Of a stretch of 64,000 bases of DNA, positions 44,890 through 53,752 are shown piece by piece. Within the stretch, counting starts at the first letter, position 1. Every line of letters begins with the position of its first letter. The stretch comes from Hyphomonas johnsonii MHS-2 (GTDB taxonomy: Bacteria; Pseudomonadota; Alphaproteobacteria; Caulobacterales; Hyphomonadaceae). The notes under the pieces are model-generated. The model worked only from the letters and a program-made list of their open reading frames with translations. It did not search any database and was not told where the DNA came from. The stretch lies in the NCBI RefSeq assembly GCF_000685275.1, contig NZ_ARYK01000001.1, positions 434,001 through 498,000 on the forward strand, written 5' to 3'. The translations under genes were made by a program, and so were the position numbers.

Positions 44890-45921
44890 TCACCCGGTCT
44901 CGACGTCATGCCCGCGTTCGCGCCATCCCAGGAAGCCGCCATCAAGGGCGGCGGCACGCTGGAAGCCCATCTGGCGCAGCGTCGCCGCGGCGAGCGTGGA
45001 GACCTTGCCGAATTCGCAATAGGTGATGATCCGGAGAGTCGGGTCCGGGAACTCCTCGTTGACCCGCAGTTCAAGCTGGCCGCGCGGAACGTGCCGGGCA
45101 CCCGGTATGTGACCGCGCTCAAAGGCGTCACGCTCCCTGACGTCGAGAATGACGAGGTCATTCGACCGGGACCGGGTCCGCTTCAGCAATTCGTCCATCG
45201 AAACGAACGGCACCTGCGCGGCGGCCTGGGTCAGGATTTCCGAAACACTGGTTCCGCCGCTCATGTTGACGCGCAGCGCCTCCGTCAGGTGAGTCGGCAT
45301 GGACAAGTTCAATGATTCCATCATGGCGACGAATTCGGCACGATCGCGCTTTTGCAGCCTCGGGTTCCCGGCCATTTCGGCCCCGATCGTCGTCGCGTCC
45401 CGTCCCTTGTATTCGTGGGCCGGGTACACTTCCGTAGCCGGATCAATCAGCAGCAGCTTGTTGAACAGGCTGTCATACAACTGCTCAGGGTCGCCCGTGG
45501 GCAAGTCGGTCCGTCCTGTCCCGCCAATCAGCAGGGCGTCGCCCGTAAACACCTTGTTGCCGACGATCAGTGACATGGAGTCACTCGTGTGCCCGGGTGT
45601 GTGCATCGCGGTCAGCAGCAGTTTGCCAATGCGCAGCGAGTCGCCGTCGTCTAGCCGCAGGCTGGCATACGGTGCCGGCGCGTCCCGGTGCACGACAACC
45701 GGCGCCCCCAGCGACGCGCCGAGGCGTCTGGCCCCGCTGAAGTGATCGGCATGGGTGTGGGTGTCTATGATGTAGGCGATGCGCAGGCCGTGCCGCAGGG
45801 CCGCCGCGCGGTACTGGTCTTCCAGGCTGGTTTCAGGATCGATCAGTGCGCCAATGCACCCCTCGTCACATCCGATCAGGTACGAGCGGCAGCCGCCCAC
45901 GGCAAACGTCTCAAAGATCAC
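44890..45921 (-). CDS. Persulfide dioxygenase-rhodanese fusion (ETHE1/BlhA-type)
   Basis: 343 residues. The N-terminal metallo-beta-lactamase fold has THTHADH (54-60) and the HTPGHTSDS and GDALLIGGTGRTD motifs of ETHE1-like persulfide dioxygenases, which oxidise glutathione persulfide to sulfite. The C-terminal rhodanese domain (about 240-340) keeps its active-site cysteine, Cys302, in ITYCEFGK. Fusion lets sulfite be combined with a further sulfane sulfur to thiosulfate. No sulfide:quinone reductase or regulator is adjacent. Glutathione reductase is encoded 8 kb away. Confidence 0.93.
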   Translation of the reverse strand: MIFETFAVGGCRSYLIGCDEGCIGALIDPETSLEDQYRAAALRHGLRIAYIIDTHTHADHFSGARRLGASLGAPVVVHRDAPAPYASLRLDDGDSLRIGKLLLTAMHTPGHTSDSMSLIVGNKVFTGDALLIGGTGRTDLPTGDPEQLYDSLFNKLLLIDPATEVYPAHEYKGRDATTIGAEMAGNPRLQKRDRAEFVAMMESLNLSMPTHLTEALRVNMSGGTSVSEILTQAAAQVPFVSMDELLKRTRSRSNDLVILDVRERDAFERGHIPGARHVPRGQLELRVNEEFPDPTLRIITYCEFGKVSTLAAATLRQMGFQRAAALDGGFLGWRERGHDVETG

Positions 45922-45996
45922 GGTTTACGGTCTCCCAACAGGTTGCGATGGGATAACACAGGGCGTTCAGGTTGTGGAGGCTCCGGCAGGGCCGGA

Positions 45997-46956
45997 TCAG
46001 GTCACGCCGGCTTCGCGCCAGGCCTCTTTCGGCCAGCGACGATGCTGCCAGAACCACTGGCCGGGTTCGGCGCGGATGCAGGATTCGAGGAACTCGTTGA
46101 TCCGTGTCACGGACGCGAGAATGTCGGCCTCCGTGTCGCCGGTATCGTCCGGCACGAACGGTTCGTGGATTTCGACGCGGAACCGGGCCGGGCCCGTCCG
46201 CACGGTCGACACCGGCACGATCGGCACGCCGTATTTCAGCGCCAGCCGCGTTGGTCCCTGCGCCGTCATGGCCGCATGCCCGAACAGGGGCACGGACACG
46301 CCCTCGCGGAACTTCTGGTCGTTCATCAGCGCAATCGGTGCGCCGCGCGCCAGCGCCCGCATCAGTTCGCGCGTGCCGATGCCCTTGGGCGCGGTCGTGC
46401 CGGTGCCGTAGGCGTGGCGCAGCCTGTTGATGCGCCGGTCGATGTGCGGGTTGTTCAGCGCCCGGTAGGTCATCACGGCCTCCGGGATACGCTTGCAGAT
46501 CGCGGCCGGCATGATTTCCCAATTGGCAAAGTGCCCGGAGATGAACACGGCGCCCTTGCCGCTCTCCCGGATCGCATCAAGGCGCTCGACGCCTACGACA
46601 TCCACGCGCCCGCTCGTATAGGGGTCGATCGCGGGCAGGTGCGGCAGCTCGCCGGCCGTCCGTCCGGCGCTTTCCCATGTGGCAAGGGCCGTGCGGGCGA
46701 TCTCGTCTTCGCTCCAGTCGGGGAAGGCAAGCTTCAGGTTGCGCCGGGTCGTCTTGTGCTGCGACAGCATCGGGCCGATCTTCTTCAGCAGCCAGCCGCC
46801 GAAATTCGAGGCGCGGTCCGGCCCCAGCAATGTCATCGGCCACCAGTAGATCACGTCCCAGGCCACCGTCTCCAGCCGCCACTGGATCCGCTGCCATAGG
46901 GAGGCGCGGTTATCGATGTCCTTCGGACGGACATAGGCGGGGGGCGTTTCGGTCAT
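45997..46956 (-). CDS. Lipid A biosynthesis acyltransferase (LpxL/HtrB-like)
   Basis: 319 residues. It transfers an acyl chain from acyl-ACP to a lipid A precursor. The catalytic motif is GHFANWE (H142-x4-E147). No clear N-terminal membrane helix, only an amphipathic start. Last gene of a coupled operon: its start overlaps the lpxK stop (ATGA). Acyl-chain specificity cannot be read from sequence. Confidence 0.92.
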   Translation of the reverse strand: MTETPPAYVRPKDIDNRASLWQRIQWRLETVAWDVIYWWPMTLLGPDRASNFGGWLLKKIGPMLSQHKTTRRNLKLAFPDWSEDEIARTALATWESAGRTAGELPHLPAIDPYTSGRVDVVGVERLDAIRESGKGAVFISGHFANWEIMPAAICKRIPEAVMTYRALNNPHIDRRINRLRHAYGTGTTAPKGIGTRELMRALARGAPIALMNDQKFREGVSVPLFGHAAMTAQGPTRLALKYGVPIVPVSTVRTGPARFRVEIHEPFVPDDTGDTEADILASVTRINEFLESCIRAEPGQWFWQHRRWPKEAWREAGVT

Positions 46957-47948
46957 GCGTTTGCAGATTTGACGATCGGGTCCAGCAGCGCGTCAAGCGC
47001 GCCGGGGTCTTCAAAGCGGGCAGCGACCGGAAAGGCAAGCACGCGCTGCTGTTCGCGCTGCGGAAGCCGCACATGGTCCTTGGTCGTGGTGACCAGGCGC
47101 GCGCCATGGCGCTCGGCCAGGCTGTGCAGGAATTTCAGCTCGCCGTCGGAATAGGCGTGATGGTCGCCATAGCCGACTGCTTCGCGCAGGTCGGCGCCTG
47201 CTGCCTTCAGCGCATCGAAGAACTTGATTGGCCGGCCGATGCCGGCAAACGCCACGAGCGGCCCATCTGGAATGGCGCTGGTCGGCTCGACGGTCGCGCG
47301 CAGCACCGGCAGGCCGGACTTCGCCGCCGCGGTCGGCACATCCCCAGCCCCCATCAACACCACGCCGCCCGCCCGTGACAGGCCGTCGGCGACCGGCTCG
47401 CGCAGTGGTCCCTTTGGCAGCAGGTGACCGTTCCCGAACGGCGCGGCGGCATCAATCACGACGAGGGACAGGTCCTTGTGCAGAGACGGGTTCTGGTGGC
47501 CGTCATCCATCACGATCACCTGCACGCCGTCTGCCTGCATTGCGCGTGCGGCGGCCACCCGGTCGCGGCCGATCCAGCTCTCGCCGCTGGCCGCCAGCAT
47601 CAGGGGCTCGTCGCCGACGTCTGCCGCCGTGTGCGTGCCCGTCTGTACCCTCACCACCCCCTTGGCGCCCCCTCCGTACCCCCGCGACAGCGTCGCGGTA
47701 CGCACACCTCGCGCGGTCAGCAGCGCCCGTATCGCCGCCACAACTGGCGTCTTGCCAACGCCGCCAACGGTCAGGTTCCCGATGCAGATGACCGGGATAT
47801 CCACCCGCACAGGCACGGCCTTCTTCAGCTTGTTCTGCACGCCCAGGCGATAGGCAAAGGCCAGCGGTGACAGCAGGAGGCGCGTCATCGGCGCGGCCTC
47901 CCGCGATCGCGGGTCCAGGCCCGCCGACCAGAAATACGGGGCCTTCAT
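46953..47948 (-). CDS. lpxK: Tetraacyldisaccharide 4'-kinase
   Basis: 331 residues. It phosphorylates the 4' position of the lipid A precursor at the inner membrane. The P-loop is IGNLTVGGVGKTP (about 58-70), with the catalytic region VIVMDDGHQNPSLHKD and LPKGPLREP. It starts overlapping the waaA stop by four bases and ends overlapping the lpxL-like start, so translation is coupled on both sides. Confidence 0.97.
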   Translation of the reverse strand: MKAPYFWSAGLDPRSREAAPMTRLLLSPLAFAYRLGVQNKLKKAVPVRVDIPVICIGNLTVGGVGKTPVVAAIRALLTARGVRTATLSRGYGGGAKGVVRVQTGTHTAADVGDEPLMLAASGESWIGRDRVAAARAMQADGVQVIVMDDGHQNPSLHKDLSLVVIDAAAPFGNGHLLPKGPLREPVADGLSRAGGVVLMGAGDVPTAAAKSGLPVLRATVEPTSAIPDGPLVAFAGIGRPIKFFDALKAAGADLREAVGYGDHHAYSDGELKFLHSLAERHGARLVTTTKDHVRLPQREQQRVLAFPVAARFEDPGALDALLDPIVKSANA

Positions 47949-49204
47949 CGCAACAGTCCCGGTTCGGGGATCAGCGGCATGAGGGCCGCCAGAGTCTCCA
48001 CCATGGGCGCATCGGCATGTTCCGCCAGGGCTGCAACGGCCTTCGCCGGCGGCGGCGCGGAATTCTGCAAAGCGTCAGCAACGCCGGCAGAGTCCGAGGC
48101 CACCTTGACCAGGCCGCGGGCTTCAAGATCGGCCATCATCCCGGCGAAATTGAACACGTCCGGCCCCGTGACGACCGGCTTGCCGAAACGCACCGGCTCC
48201 AGTGGATTGTGCCCGCCGACACCCGCTGCATGGCCGCCGCCGAGGTAGACGGCGTCGGCCAGGCGCAGCCAGAGGCCCATTTCGCCCATTGTGTCGGCCA
48301 GCAGGACCCGCGTGCGGGTGTTGGGCACTTGCCCCTTCGAGCGGCGCGCGAAATGAAGCCCGCGCTCACGGACCAGCGCTTCGACCGCGTCGCCCCGTTC
48401 GGGATGCCGCGGTGCGATAATGATGGCAGAATCAGGGATCTCGGCGGCCGCGTCCAGGAACAGCGCTTCTTCGCCCTCATGCGTGGACGCCGCGACCAGG
48501 CAGCGCCGGCCACCGACAAATCCTTCGCGAATGCGGCGCAGTTCGAATTCGCTCGCCTCCGGTCCCGGCAGGGCCGACTTGAGGTTGCCCGACGACCTGA
48601 CATTGCGGCCCAGCAGGCTGCCCAGCCGCTGGGCTGTATCCGTGTCGGCCGCCAGCACCACGTCGAAGCGGCCAACCAGCTTGCGGAAGAGTCCCTGCAC
48701 GCGGCGCCACCCATCGGCCGAGCCTTGCGTCATGCGGGCATTGACGAGGGCGCGTTTCGCGCCGCTGCGGCCGGCCTCGTAGATAAGGTTCGGCCAGATC
48801 TCGCCCTCGCCGAAGACACAGACATCAGGCTGCCAGTGCTGGATGAACCGGCGCGCGGCGCCCGGCGTATCCATCGGCGCCATCAGGTGGATCGCATTGT
48901 CGGGCAGGGCCGGGCCCAGCAGGCGCGCGGACGTCAGCGTCTGGCTGGTGAACAGCAGCATCAGGTCGGGCCGCTCGGCCAGAAGGCGATGTCCGAGTTC
49001 CAGAAGCAGCCGGCTTTCCCCGACACTCGCCCCGTGCAGCCAGACCAGGCGTCCGGGCTTCCGGTTCGGCATCGCCCGCGCCAGCCGCTCGTTGATCCGT
49101 CCGATATCTTCCTTGCCCGCCCGCGCCCGGCGTTTCAGCAGGCCGGGAAGGAGCGGAGAAATCATGCCTGTCAGTGTGCGATAGGCGTGGAAGCCAGGTG
49201 TCAT
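47945..49204 (-). CDS. waaA: 3-deoxy-D-manno-octulosonic acid (Kdo) transferase
   Basis: 419 residues, GT30 glycosyltransferase with two Rossmann domains. The N-terminal part has GRLVWLHGASVGE with the catalytic-Glu segment, and FGEGEIWPNLI and the C-terminal VYLGGGHAAGVGGHNPLEP are diagnostic for Kdo transferases. It adds Kdo to lipid IVA before late acylation. It is the second gene of the operon, starting within the stop of the DUF374 gene and overlapping lpxK by four bases. Confidence 0.96.
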   Translation of the reverse strand: MTPGFHAYRTLTGMISPLLPGLLKRRARAGKEDIGRINERLARAMPNRKPGRLVWLHGASVGESRLLLELGHRLLAERPDLMLLFTSQTLTSARLLGPALPDNAIHLMAPMDTPGAARRFIQHWQPDVCVFGEGEIWPNLIYEAGRSGAKRALVNARMTQGSADGWRRVQGLFRKLVGRFDVVLAADTDTAQRLGSLLGRNVRSSGNLKSALPGPEASEFELRRIREGFVGGRRCLVAASTHEGEEALFLDAAAEIPDSAIIIAPRHPERGDAVEALVRERGLHFARRSKGQVPNTRTRVLLADTMGEMGLWLRLADAVYLGGGHAAGVGGHNPLEPVRFGKPVVTGPDVFNFAGMMADLEARGLVKVASDSAGVADALQNSAPPPAKAVAALAEHADAPMVETLAALMPLIPEPGLLR

Positions 49205-49977
49205 GTGGCGCTGTGCCCCGGATTAGCGGCCTGTACAGTGTAGCCTGCCAGTTTGTCCGCCCTGCGGGTCGCCGTATCAAGCCTGCGCTGCAATTCTGCG
49301 CGCAGCATTTCCGGGTCGGCAGATCGGGGTGTCTCCAGCACGGGGCCGAACACGATGGCACCGGTGGTGAACGGAAACGGAATGATGAACCTGTCCCAGC
49401 TCGACAGGCGCTTTGCCGGCCGGCTGGAGAGCGCATAAGGCAGGATCGGTGCGCCGGCGCGCTGCGCGATCAGGATGGCGCCCAGGCTGACTGTCTCGCG
49501 AGGACCGCGCGGGCCGTCCGGCGTAATGCACAGGCCGCCGCCATCGCGCAGCAGGCGTGCCGCCGCAACAATCGCCCGCGTGCCGCCCTTGTCCTTGCCG
49601 GCCTTCTTCTTGTTGCCGGCAGAGCCACGAATTGCCGAAAGGCCGAGATAACCGATCGCCCGGGCCACGGGCTCACCATCGCCGGACAGGGAAATCAGCA
49701 TGGCCACGGGCGCGGTGCGCCCTGGCCAGTGGCGTATCATGCGCGTCCAGCCCGTCGGCAAGAGCAGGATTCGTGAGTGCCATGCTGCCACAACGATGCC
49801 TTGTGATGCCTGCCAGGCCTGCCGTGCCTCGCCCTCACCCTCCACATGCCACCGCACCGTGCGGGCGACGAGCGCCATCCACGACCAGATCAGGAAGCCG
49901 ATCAGAATGACAACAGGCTTGGAGCGAAACAGGAACTTCATCGGGTTGCTTATACTTCGCTTTGCATTCTGTGCCAT
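49201..49977 (-). CDS. DUF374 lysophospholipid acyltransferase-like protein
   Basis: About 258 residues from MAQNAKRS, or 246 from MKFLF (49941). One N-terminal membrane helix. The acyltransferase-like site is VVAAWHSRILLLP, with GGTRAIVAAARLLRDGG and ITPDGPRGPRETVS. DUF374 proteins are conserved beside waaA in alphaproteobacteria; they are thought to act in lipid A acylation, though direct evidence is limited. The much longer frame to 50226 passes through the tRNA gene and is not real. It is the first gene of the lipid A operon. Confidence 0.88.
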   Translation of the reverse strand: MAQNAKRSISNPMKFLFRSKPVVILIGFLIWSWMALVARTVRWHVEGEGEARQAWQASQGIVVAAWHSRILLLPTGWTRMIRHWPGRTAPVAMLISLSGDGEPVARAIGYLGLSAIRGSAGNKKKAGKDKGGTRAIVAAARLLRDGGGLCITPDGPRGPRETVSLGAILIAQRAGAPILPYALSSRPAKRLSSWDRFIIPFPFTTGAIVFGPVLETPRSADPEMLRAELQRRLDTATRRADKLAGYTVQAANPGHSAT

Positions 49978-50009
49978 GGCCGCTGAATGCAACATCCTGG
50001 AAGGCTCGA

Positions 50010-50084
50010 TGGTGGGCGATGCAAGGTTCGAACTTGCGACCCCTGCCGTGTGAAGGCAGTGCTCTACCACTGAGCTAATCGCCC
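50010..50084 (-). tRNA. tRNA-Val (anticodon CAC)
   Basis: A 75-base cloverleaf read on the minus strand: acceptor GGGCGAT/ATCGCCC, D-arm GCTCAGTGGTAGAGC, anticodon stem CTGCC/GGCAG with loop TTCACAC giving CAC, T-arm GCAAG-TTCGAAC-CTTGC. The discriminator A and CCA end are encoded. It decodes GUG. Confidence 0.96.
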
Positions 50085-50101
50085 CTGTTTCGGGAACCGG
50101 G

Positions 50102-50130
50102 TCCGTAATCTGACAGTGTGCCAAGGTCAA
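50102..50130 (-). promoter_or_regulatory. Probable promoter of tRNA-Val
   Basis: On the minus strand TTGACC (50125-50130) is followed after 17 bases by TACGGA (50102-50107), placing the start about ten bases before the mature tRNA. Confidence 0.5.
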
Positions 50131-50356
50131 GCGCGTAACGCTTTTCGGGCTGCGAAGAGGCATTGAAGGCGAAATAAGACGCCGCAAAAGTGCATGGCTG
50201 TGTCCCATAGAGTGCTGTTGCTGCATGCAGAAACATAATTGCCAATTCGCGCTTGGCGTTCCATCTTATGTCCTCAGAAAGTCGCATTCCCCGCAGTGTT
50301 TGCTGTTCATTCTGATCTTCATCGGGTTTTTTGTGCCCAATGACGCTCTCCAGGGC

Positions 50357-50380
50357 CAGTATGAACATCTGTTCATACTG
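50357..50380. promoter_or_regulatory. Perfect 24-base palindrome, probable operator
   Basis: CAGTATGAACA and its exact complement TGTTCATACTG flank a TC centre. The right half is immediately reused: GAAC-4 bases-GTTC occurs at 50363-50374 and again at 50380-50391, 17 bases apart. It lies about 190 bases before the small gene at 50568, with no T-run that would suggest a terminator. Confidence 0.6.
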
Positions 50381-50567
50381 AACAATCGTTCATGTTTTAT
50401 CATTACGTTTCTTTCATCCGGTTTCTCCCTTGAGAAATGGGTAGAACATAGTCATCTTGATGCCATACAAGACGGGTCGAAGAGCGGCCCGCGATTTTGA
50501 CTTAAGAAGGACAGGCAACAGCGAAGTAAATTCGCGTGTACAACAAGAAAAGCCTGAGAGAGAGACA

Positions 50568-50810
50568 ATGAAAGACTGGTGTGACGAAGAAGGTGCAAAG
50601 CGCCTTTGTGAAAAGATCAATGCGTATTGGGCCGAGCGCGGCTATGAAGTGGATGTCGACCTTGTCGACGCCGGCTTCGTGCCGGCCATGCGCAGCGCAC
50701 GAACCGATGTGCGCAGCAATATGGTGAACGGCATGCCGCGTCGCCGTGCTGCTGGCGAAGCTGGTGCTGCACGCCCCAGCTACCGTCCAAGAGCTGAAGC
50801 CACGGCTTAG
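50568..50810 (+). CDS. Small protein of unknown function
   Basis: 80 residues from MKDWCDEEGA with GAGAGAGAGAC upstream. Composition suggests a compact acidic N-terminal half (two helices, RLCEKINAYWAERGYEVDV) and a basic C-terminal tail with RSARTDVRSNMVNGMPRRR. I recall similar short proteins in Caulobacterales, but no function. It overlaps the 3' end of gph by four bases, convergently. Codon use matches its neighbours, supporting a real gene. Confidence 0.75.
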   Translation: MKDWCDEEGAKRLCEKINAYWAERGYEVDVDLVDAGFVPAMRSARTDVRSNMVNGMPRRRAAGEAGAARPSYRPRAEATA

Positions 50811-51487
50811 CTCAACAGACCGAGCAATACTGAAACCAGGTCCGAATAATCGCTGACCGTCCGGTCTGCGGCGATCTGTTCCGCTGTTTCAGTCTCGTAT
50901 CCAAACGGAACGAAAATGAAGGGCAGCCCGGCATTCCGGGCTGCCCTTTCGTCTGTCCGGCTGTCACCCACCATGATTGCGCGCGAACGGTCACCGCCAG
51001 CGCGGTCTACCGTGAGCAGGATGTGGTCTCCGTGCGGTTTGCGCTCCGGAACGCTGTCGGCGCCAACAATCGCCGCGAACTTGTCGGCCAGGTGAAGCGT
51101 GGTCAGCAGCCTGTCGGATGAACTCTGGCGCTTGTTGGTGCACACCGCGAGCAGCGCACCCTGTGCCGTCAGGTCATCGAGCGCCTCGACCGCATGGCTG
51201 AAAGGGCGTGAGCCCACCGCGATATTGGCCTCGTAATAGGCGAGGAACTGGTCGAACAGCGCGTCCATCCGCGCCGGTTCCGCCGTCACGCCCTGCGCCG
51301 CCATGCCCATCGTGATCATCGCCCTGGCGCCATGGCCGATCATCCCGGCAATGGTATCCAGCGTGACAGGCTCGAGTCCTGCGCCGCTCAGCACGTGGTT
51401 CAGCGCGCCCAGCAGGTCCGGTGCGGTATCCACCAATGTGCCATCAAGATCGAAAACGATCGTCCATCCGTCAAACTTCCCTGCCAT
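50807..51487 (-). CDS. gph: Phosphoglycolate phosphatase, HAD family
   Basis: 226 residues. HAD motif I is FDLDGTLVDTA (about 12-22), motif II CTNK, motif III lysine in PERKPHGD, motif IV MVGDSRTDERAA. It has the cap-type C1 insertion typical of Gph. It dephosphorylates 2-phosphoglycolate from DNA repair; related HADs with other substrates cannot be excluded. It is divergent from glmU. Confidence 0.9.
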   Translation of the reverse strand: MAGKFDGWTIVFDLDGTLVDTAPDLLGALNHVLSGAGLEPVTLDTIAGMIGHGARAMITMGMAAQGVTAEPARMDALFDQFLAYYEANIAVGSRPFSHAVEALDDLTAQGALLAVCTNKRQSSSDRLLTTLHLADKFAAIVGADSVPERKPHGDHILLTVDRAGGDRSRAIMVGDSRTDERAARNAGLPFIFVPFGYETETAEQIAADRTVSDYSDLVSVLLGLLS

Positions 51488-51573
51488 GCCCGTAAAGATT
51501 TCCCTATCGCCACTCGCCTTGAATCGGCCTTTGGTCTAGGCGAAAGGTCTTGGGAAAGCGAGAGGGCCCGCCC

Positions 51574-52947
51574 GTGACAGACACGACCAGAGACCGCGCC
51601 GCGATCATCCTTGCCGCTGGCAAGGGCACGCGGATGAAGTCGGACCTGCCAAAGGTGATGCACCCGGTTGGTGGACGCCCGATGGTGGACTGGTCGATCG
51701 ACCTGGCGCGTGAGGTCGGTTGCTCGCGCATCATCGTCGTTGTGCATCCGTCGCAGAGTGTCCTGATCGACCATGTCAAAGCCCTGCTTGGCGAGGGCTG
51801 TATCGCGTTCCAGGACCCGCCACAGGGCACCGGTCATGCCGTGCGCTGTGGCGAAGCGGCGCTGAAGGGATTTGCCGGCGATCTCGTCGTACTCTACGGC
51901 GACAGCCCGCTTGTGCCCGCCAGCGCGATTGAAGACCTGTTTGCAGCGCTGGGCACAGGCGCAGCGCTGGGCGTGCTGGGATTTGAAGCCGAAACACCCG
52001 GCCTCTACGGCCGCCTGATCCTGTCGGATGATGGTGATCTCGACGCGATCGTCGAAGCGCGTGAAGCGACACCGGACCAGCTGGCCGTGACGCTGTGCAA
52101 TTCCGGTGTGATGGCAGGCGACGCGGACACCATGTTCCGGCTGCTCGGCAAGGTGACCAACACGAACGCCAAGGGCGAGTATTACCTCACCGACCTGGTC
52201 GGCCTCGCGCGGGCCGAGGGGGCGACATGCAAGGCCGTCCAGTGCGGCGAGGAAGACCTGATTGGATGCGACAGCAAGGCCGATCTCGCCGAGGCCGAAG
52301 CCATCTTCCAGGCCCGCCGGCGAACCGCCGCCATGGATTCCGGCGTCACGCTGGTCGCCCCGGAAACGGTTTACTTCGCCCATGACACGGTGCTCGAGGC
52401 GGACGTGGTGGTTGAGCCGAATGTCGTGTTCGGCCCCGGCGTCCATGTGCATGGCGGCGCGCGCATCCGGGCCTTCAGCCATATCGAAGGCGCCGAGATC
52501 GCATCGGGGTGCATGGTTGGCCCCTATGCCCGCCTGCGTCCGGGCACAGTGCTGGAAACTGACGTCCACATCGGCAATTTTGTCGAGACCAAGAACACAC
52601 GGATGGGAAAGGGCGCCAAGGCCAGCCATCTGGCCTATCTCGGAGACGGGCAGATCGGCGCCAGCGTGAACATCGGCGCCGGCACGATCTTCTGCAACTA
52701 TGACGGCTTCCTGAAATACGAGACGAAGATCGGCGAGGGGGCCTTCATCGGCTCCAACTCAGCGCTGGTCGCGCCGGTCCAGATCGGCAAAGGGGCGATT
52801 GTCGGGTCCGGCAGCGTCGTCACCAAGGACGTGCCAGCCAACGCCTTGGCGGTCGCTCGCGGCCAACTCGTCCAGCGCGAGGGCTGGGCGATCAGCTTCC
52901 GCACCCGCAAGAGCGCCGAAAAAGCCGGCAGCACCCAGAAGGACTAA
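51574..52947 (+). CDS. glmU: Bifunctional UDP-GlcNAc pyrophosphorylase / GlcN-1-P acetyltransferase
   Basis: 457 residues from a GTG start with GAGAGGG upstream (a TTG at 51550 lacks spacing). The N-terminal pyrophosphorylase domain has ILAAGKGTRMKSDLPKVMH and GDSPLV; the C-terminal left-handed beta-helix carries hexapeptide repeats and the conserved NFVETKNTRMGKGAKASHL and GAGTIFCNYDGFLK. It supplies UDP-GlcNAc for peptidoglycan and lipid A. It is followed after five bases by rpiA. Confidence 0.97.
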   Translation: MTDTTRDRAAIILAAGKGTRMKSDLPKVMHPVGGRPMVDWSIDLAREVGCSRIIVVVHPSQSVLIDHVKALLGEGCIAFQDPPQGTGHAVRCGEAALKGFAGDLVVLYGDSPLVPASAIEDLFAALGTGAALGVLGFEAETPGLYGRLILSDDGDLDAIVEAREATPDQLAVTLCNSGVMAGDADTMFRLLGKVTNTNAKGEYYLTDLVGLARAEGATCKAVQCGEEDLIGCDSKADLAEAEAIFQARRRTAAMDSGVTLVAPETVYFAHDTVLEADVVVEPNVVFGPGVHVHGGARIRAFSHIEGAEIASGCMVGPYARLRPGTVLETDVHIGNFVETKNTRMGKGAKASHLAYLGDGQIGASVNIGAGTIFCNYDGFLKYETKIGEGAFIGSNSALVAPVQIGKGAIVGSGSVVTKDVPANALAVARGQLVQREGWAISFRTRKSAEKAGSTQKD

Positions 52948-52952
52948 TCGCC

Positions 52953-53654
52953 ATGGCGAACGAATTGGAAAAAGAGAACGCCGCCGCGGCCGCGATGGAA
53001 TATGTCGAGGACGGCATGACCATCGGCCTCGGCACCGGGTCGACCGCCAAGTATTTCGTCGAGATGCTGGCGGACGAGATTGCCGATGGCCTGATCGTGC
53101 GGTGCATCGAGACAAGCGAACAGACCCGTCGCCTGGCCAGCAGCCTGGCCATCCCGCTCGTTCCGTTCGAGCAGATCGACCGGATCCATCTCACGGTAGA
53201 CGGTGCTGACGAGGTTGATGGCAATGGCTATCTCATCAAGGGCGGGGGCGCGGCGCTGCTGCGCGAGAAGATCATCGCCAATGCCAGCGATCACATGGTC
53301 GTTATCGCCGACCCGTCCAAGCAGGTCGAACGGCTGGGTGCGTTCCCGCTGCCGGTGGAGGTGACGCCGTTCGGCTACACGATCACCGCGAAGAAGGTTT
53401 TCGATGCACTCTGCGCTGCTGGCGTCGACCGGCCGCGCGTTGAACTTCGCAAGGAACACGGCAGTGTCGAGCTGCTTGTCACGGATGGCGGAAACCACAT
53501 CCTGGACTGCCATTGCGGCCGCATTCCGGACGCTGAAGCCCTCGCCGCGCGCCTCTCCAATGTACCCGGCGTTGTCGAGCATGGCCTGTTCATCGGCATC
53601 GCGCGGACCGTGATCATCGGCAGCGAGAACGGGGCCACCGTATTTGAATTCTAG
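52953..53654 (+). CDS. rpiA: Ribose-5-phosphate isomerase A
   Basis: 233 residues. It interconverts ribose-5-phosphate and ribulose-5-phosphate. Motifs are GLGTGSTAKYFVEML, TVDGADEVDGNGYLIKGGGAALLREK with the catalytic Asp/Lys, and DGGNHILDCHCG. It is co-transcribed with glmU. Confidence 0.97.
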   Translation: MANELEKENAAAAAMEYVEDGMTIGLGTGSTAKYFVEMLADEIADGLIVRCIETSEQTRRLASSLAIPLVPFEQIDRIHLTVDGADEVDGNGYLIKGGGAALLREKIIANASDHMVVIADPSKQVERLGAFPLPVEVTPFGYTITAKKVFDALCAAGVDRPRVELRKEHGSVELLVTDGGNHILDCHCGRIPDAEALAARLSNVPGVVEHGLFIGIARTVIIGSENGATVFEF

Positions 53655-53752
53655 GGCCAAGGCCCTACATCAGCTGACCATCCAGGGGATTGCCAGGGCA
53701 GGGCGCGCGATATGCGTACAGGCCGGCCCGGGCACCGAACAAGGAATTTTCC

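Larger units (their letters stand above)
50085..50567. other. Long AT-richer intergenic region with nested palindromes
   Basis: This 483-base gap has the tRNA promoter at one end and a striking palindrome cluster at 50357-50391. It is clearly less GC-rich than its surroundings. Short reading frames on both strands cross it, but none has a convincing start or recognisable family. The small gene at 50568 is the probable target of the regulatory sites. Confidence 0.55.

Noticed and set aside
49978-50226. Long N-terminal extension of the DUF374 protein
   Set aside because: It would translate through the tRNA-Val gene; the family-like sequence begins at or after 49977.
50075-50368. 97-codon minus-strand reading frame in the gap after tRNA-Val
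   Set aside because: It overlaps the tRNA 5' end and the palindrome, has no clear ribosome binding site and no recognisable family.
50357-50391. Calling the palindrome cluster a LexA (SOS) box
   Set aside because: The GAAC-N4-GTTC spacing does not fit the N7 direct-repeat form I associate with most alphaproteobacterial LexA; no SOS gene is adjacent.
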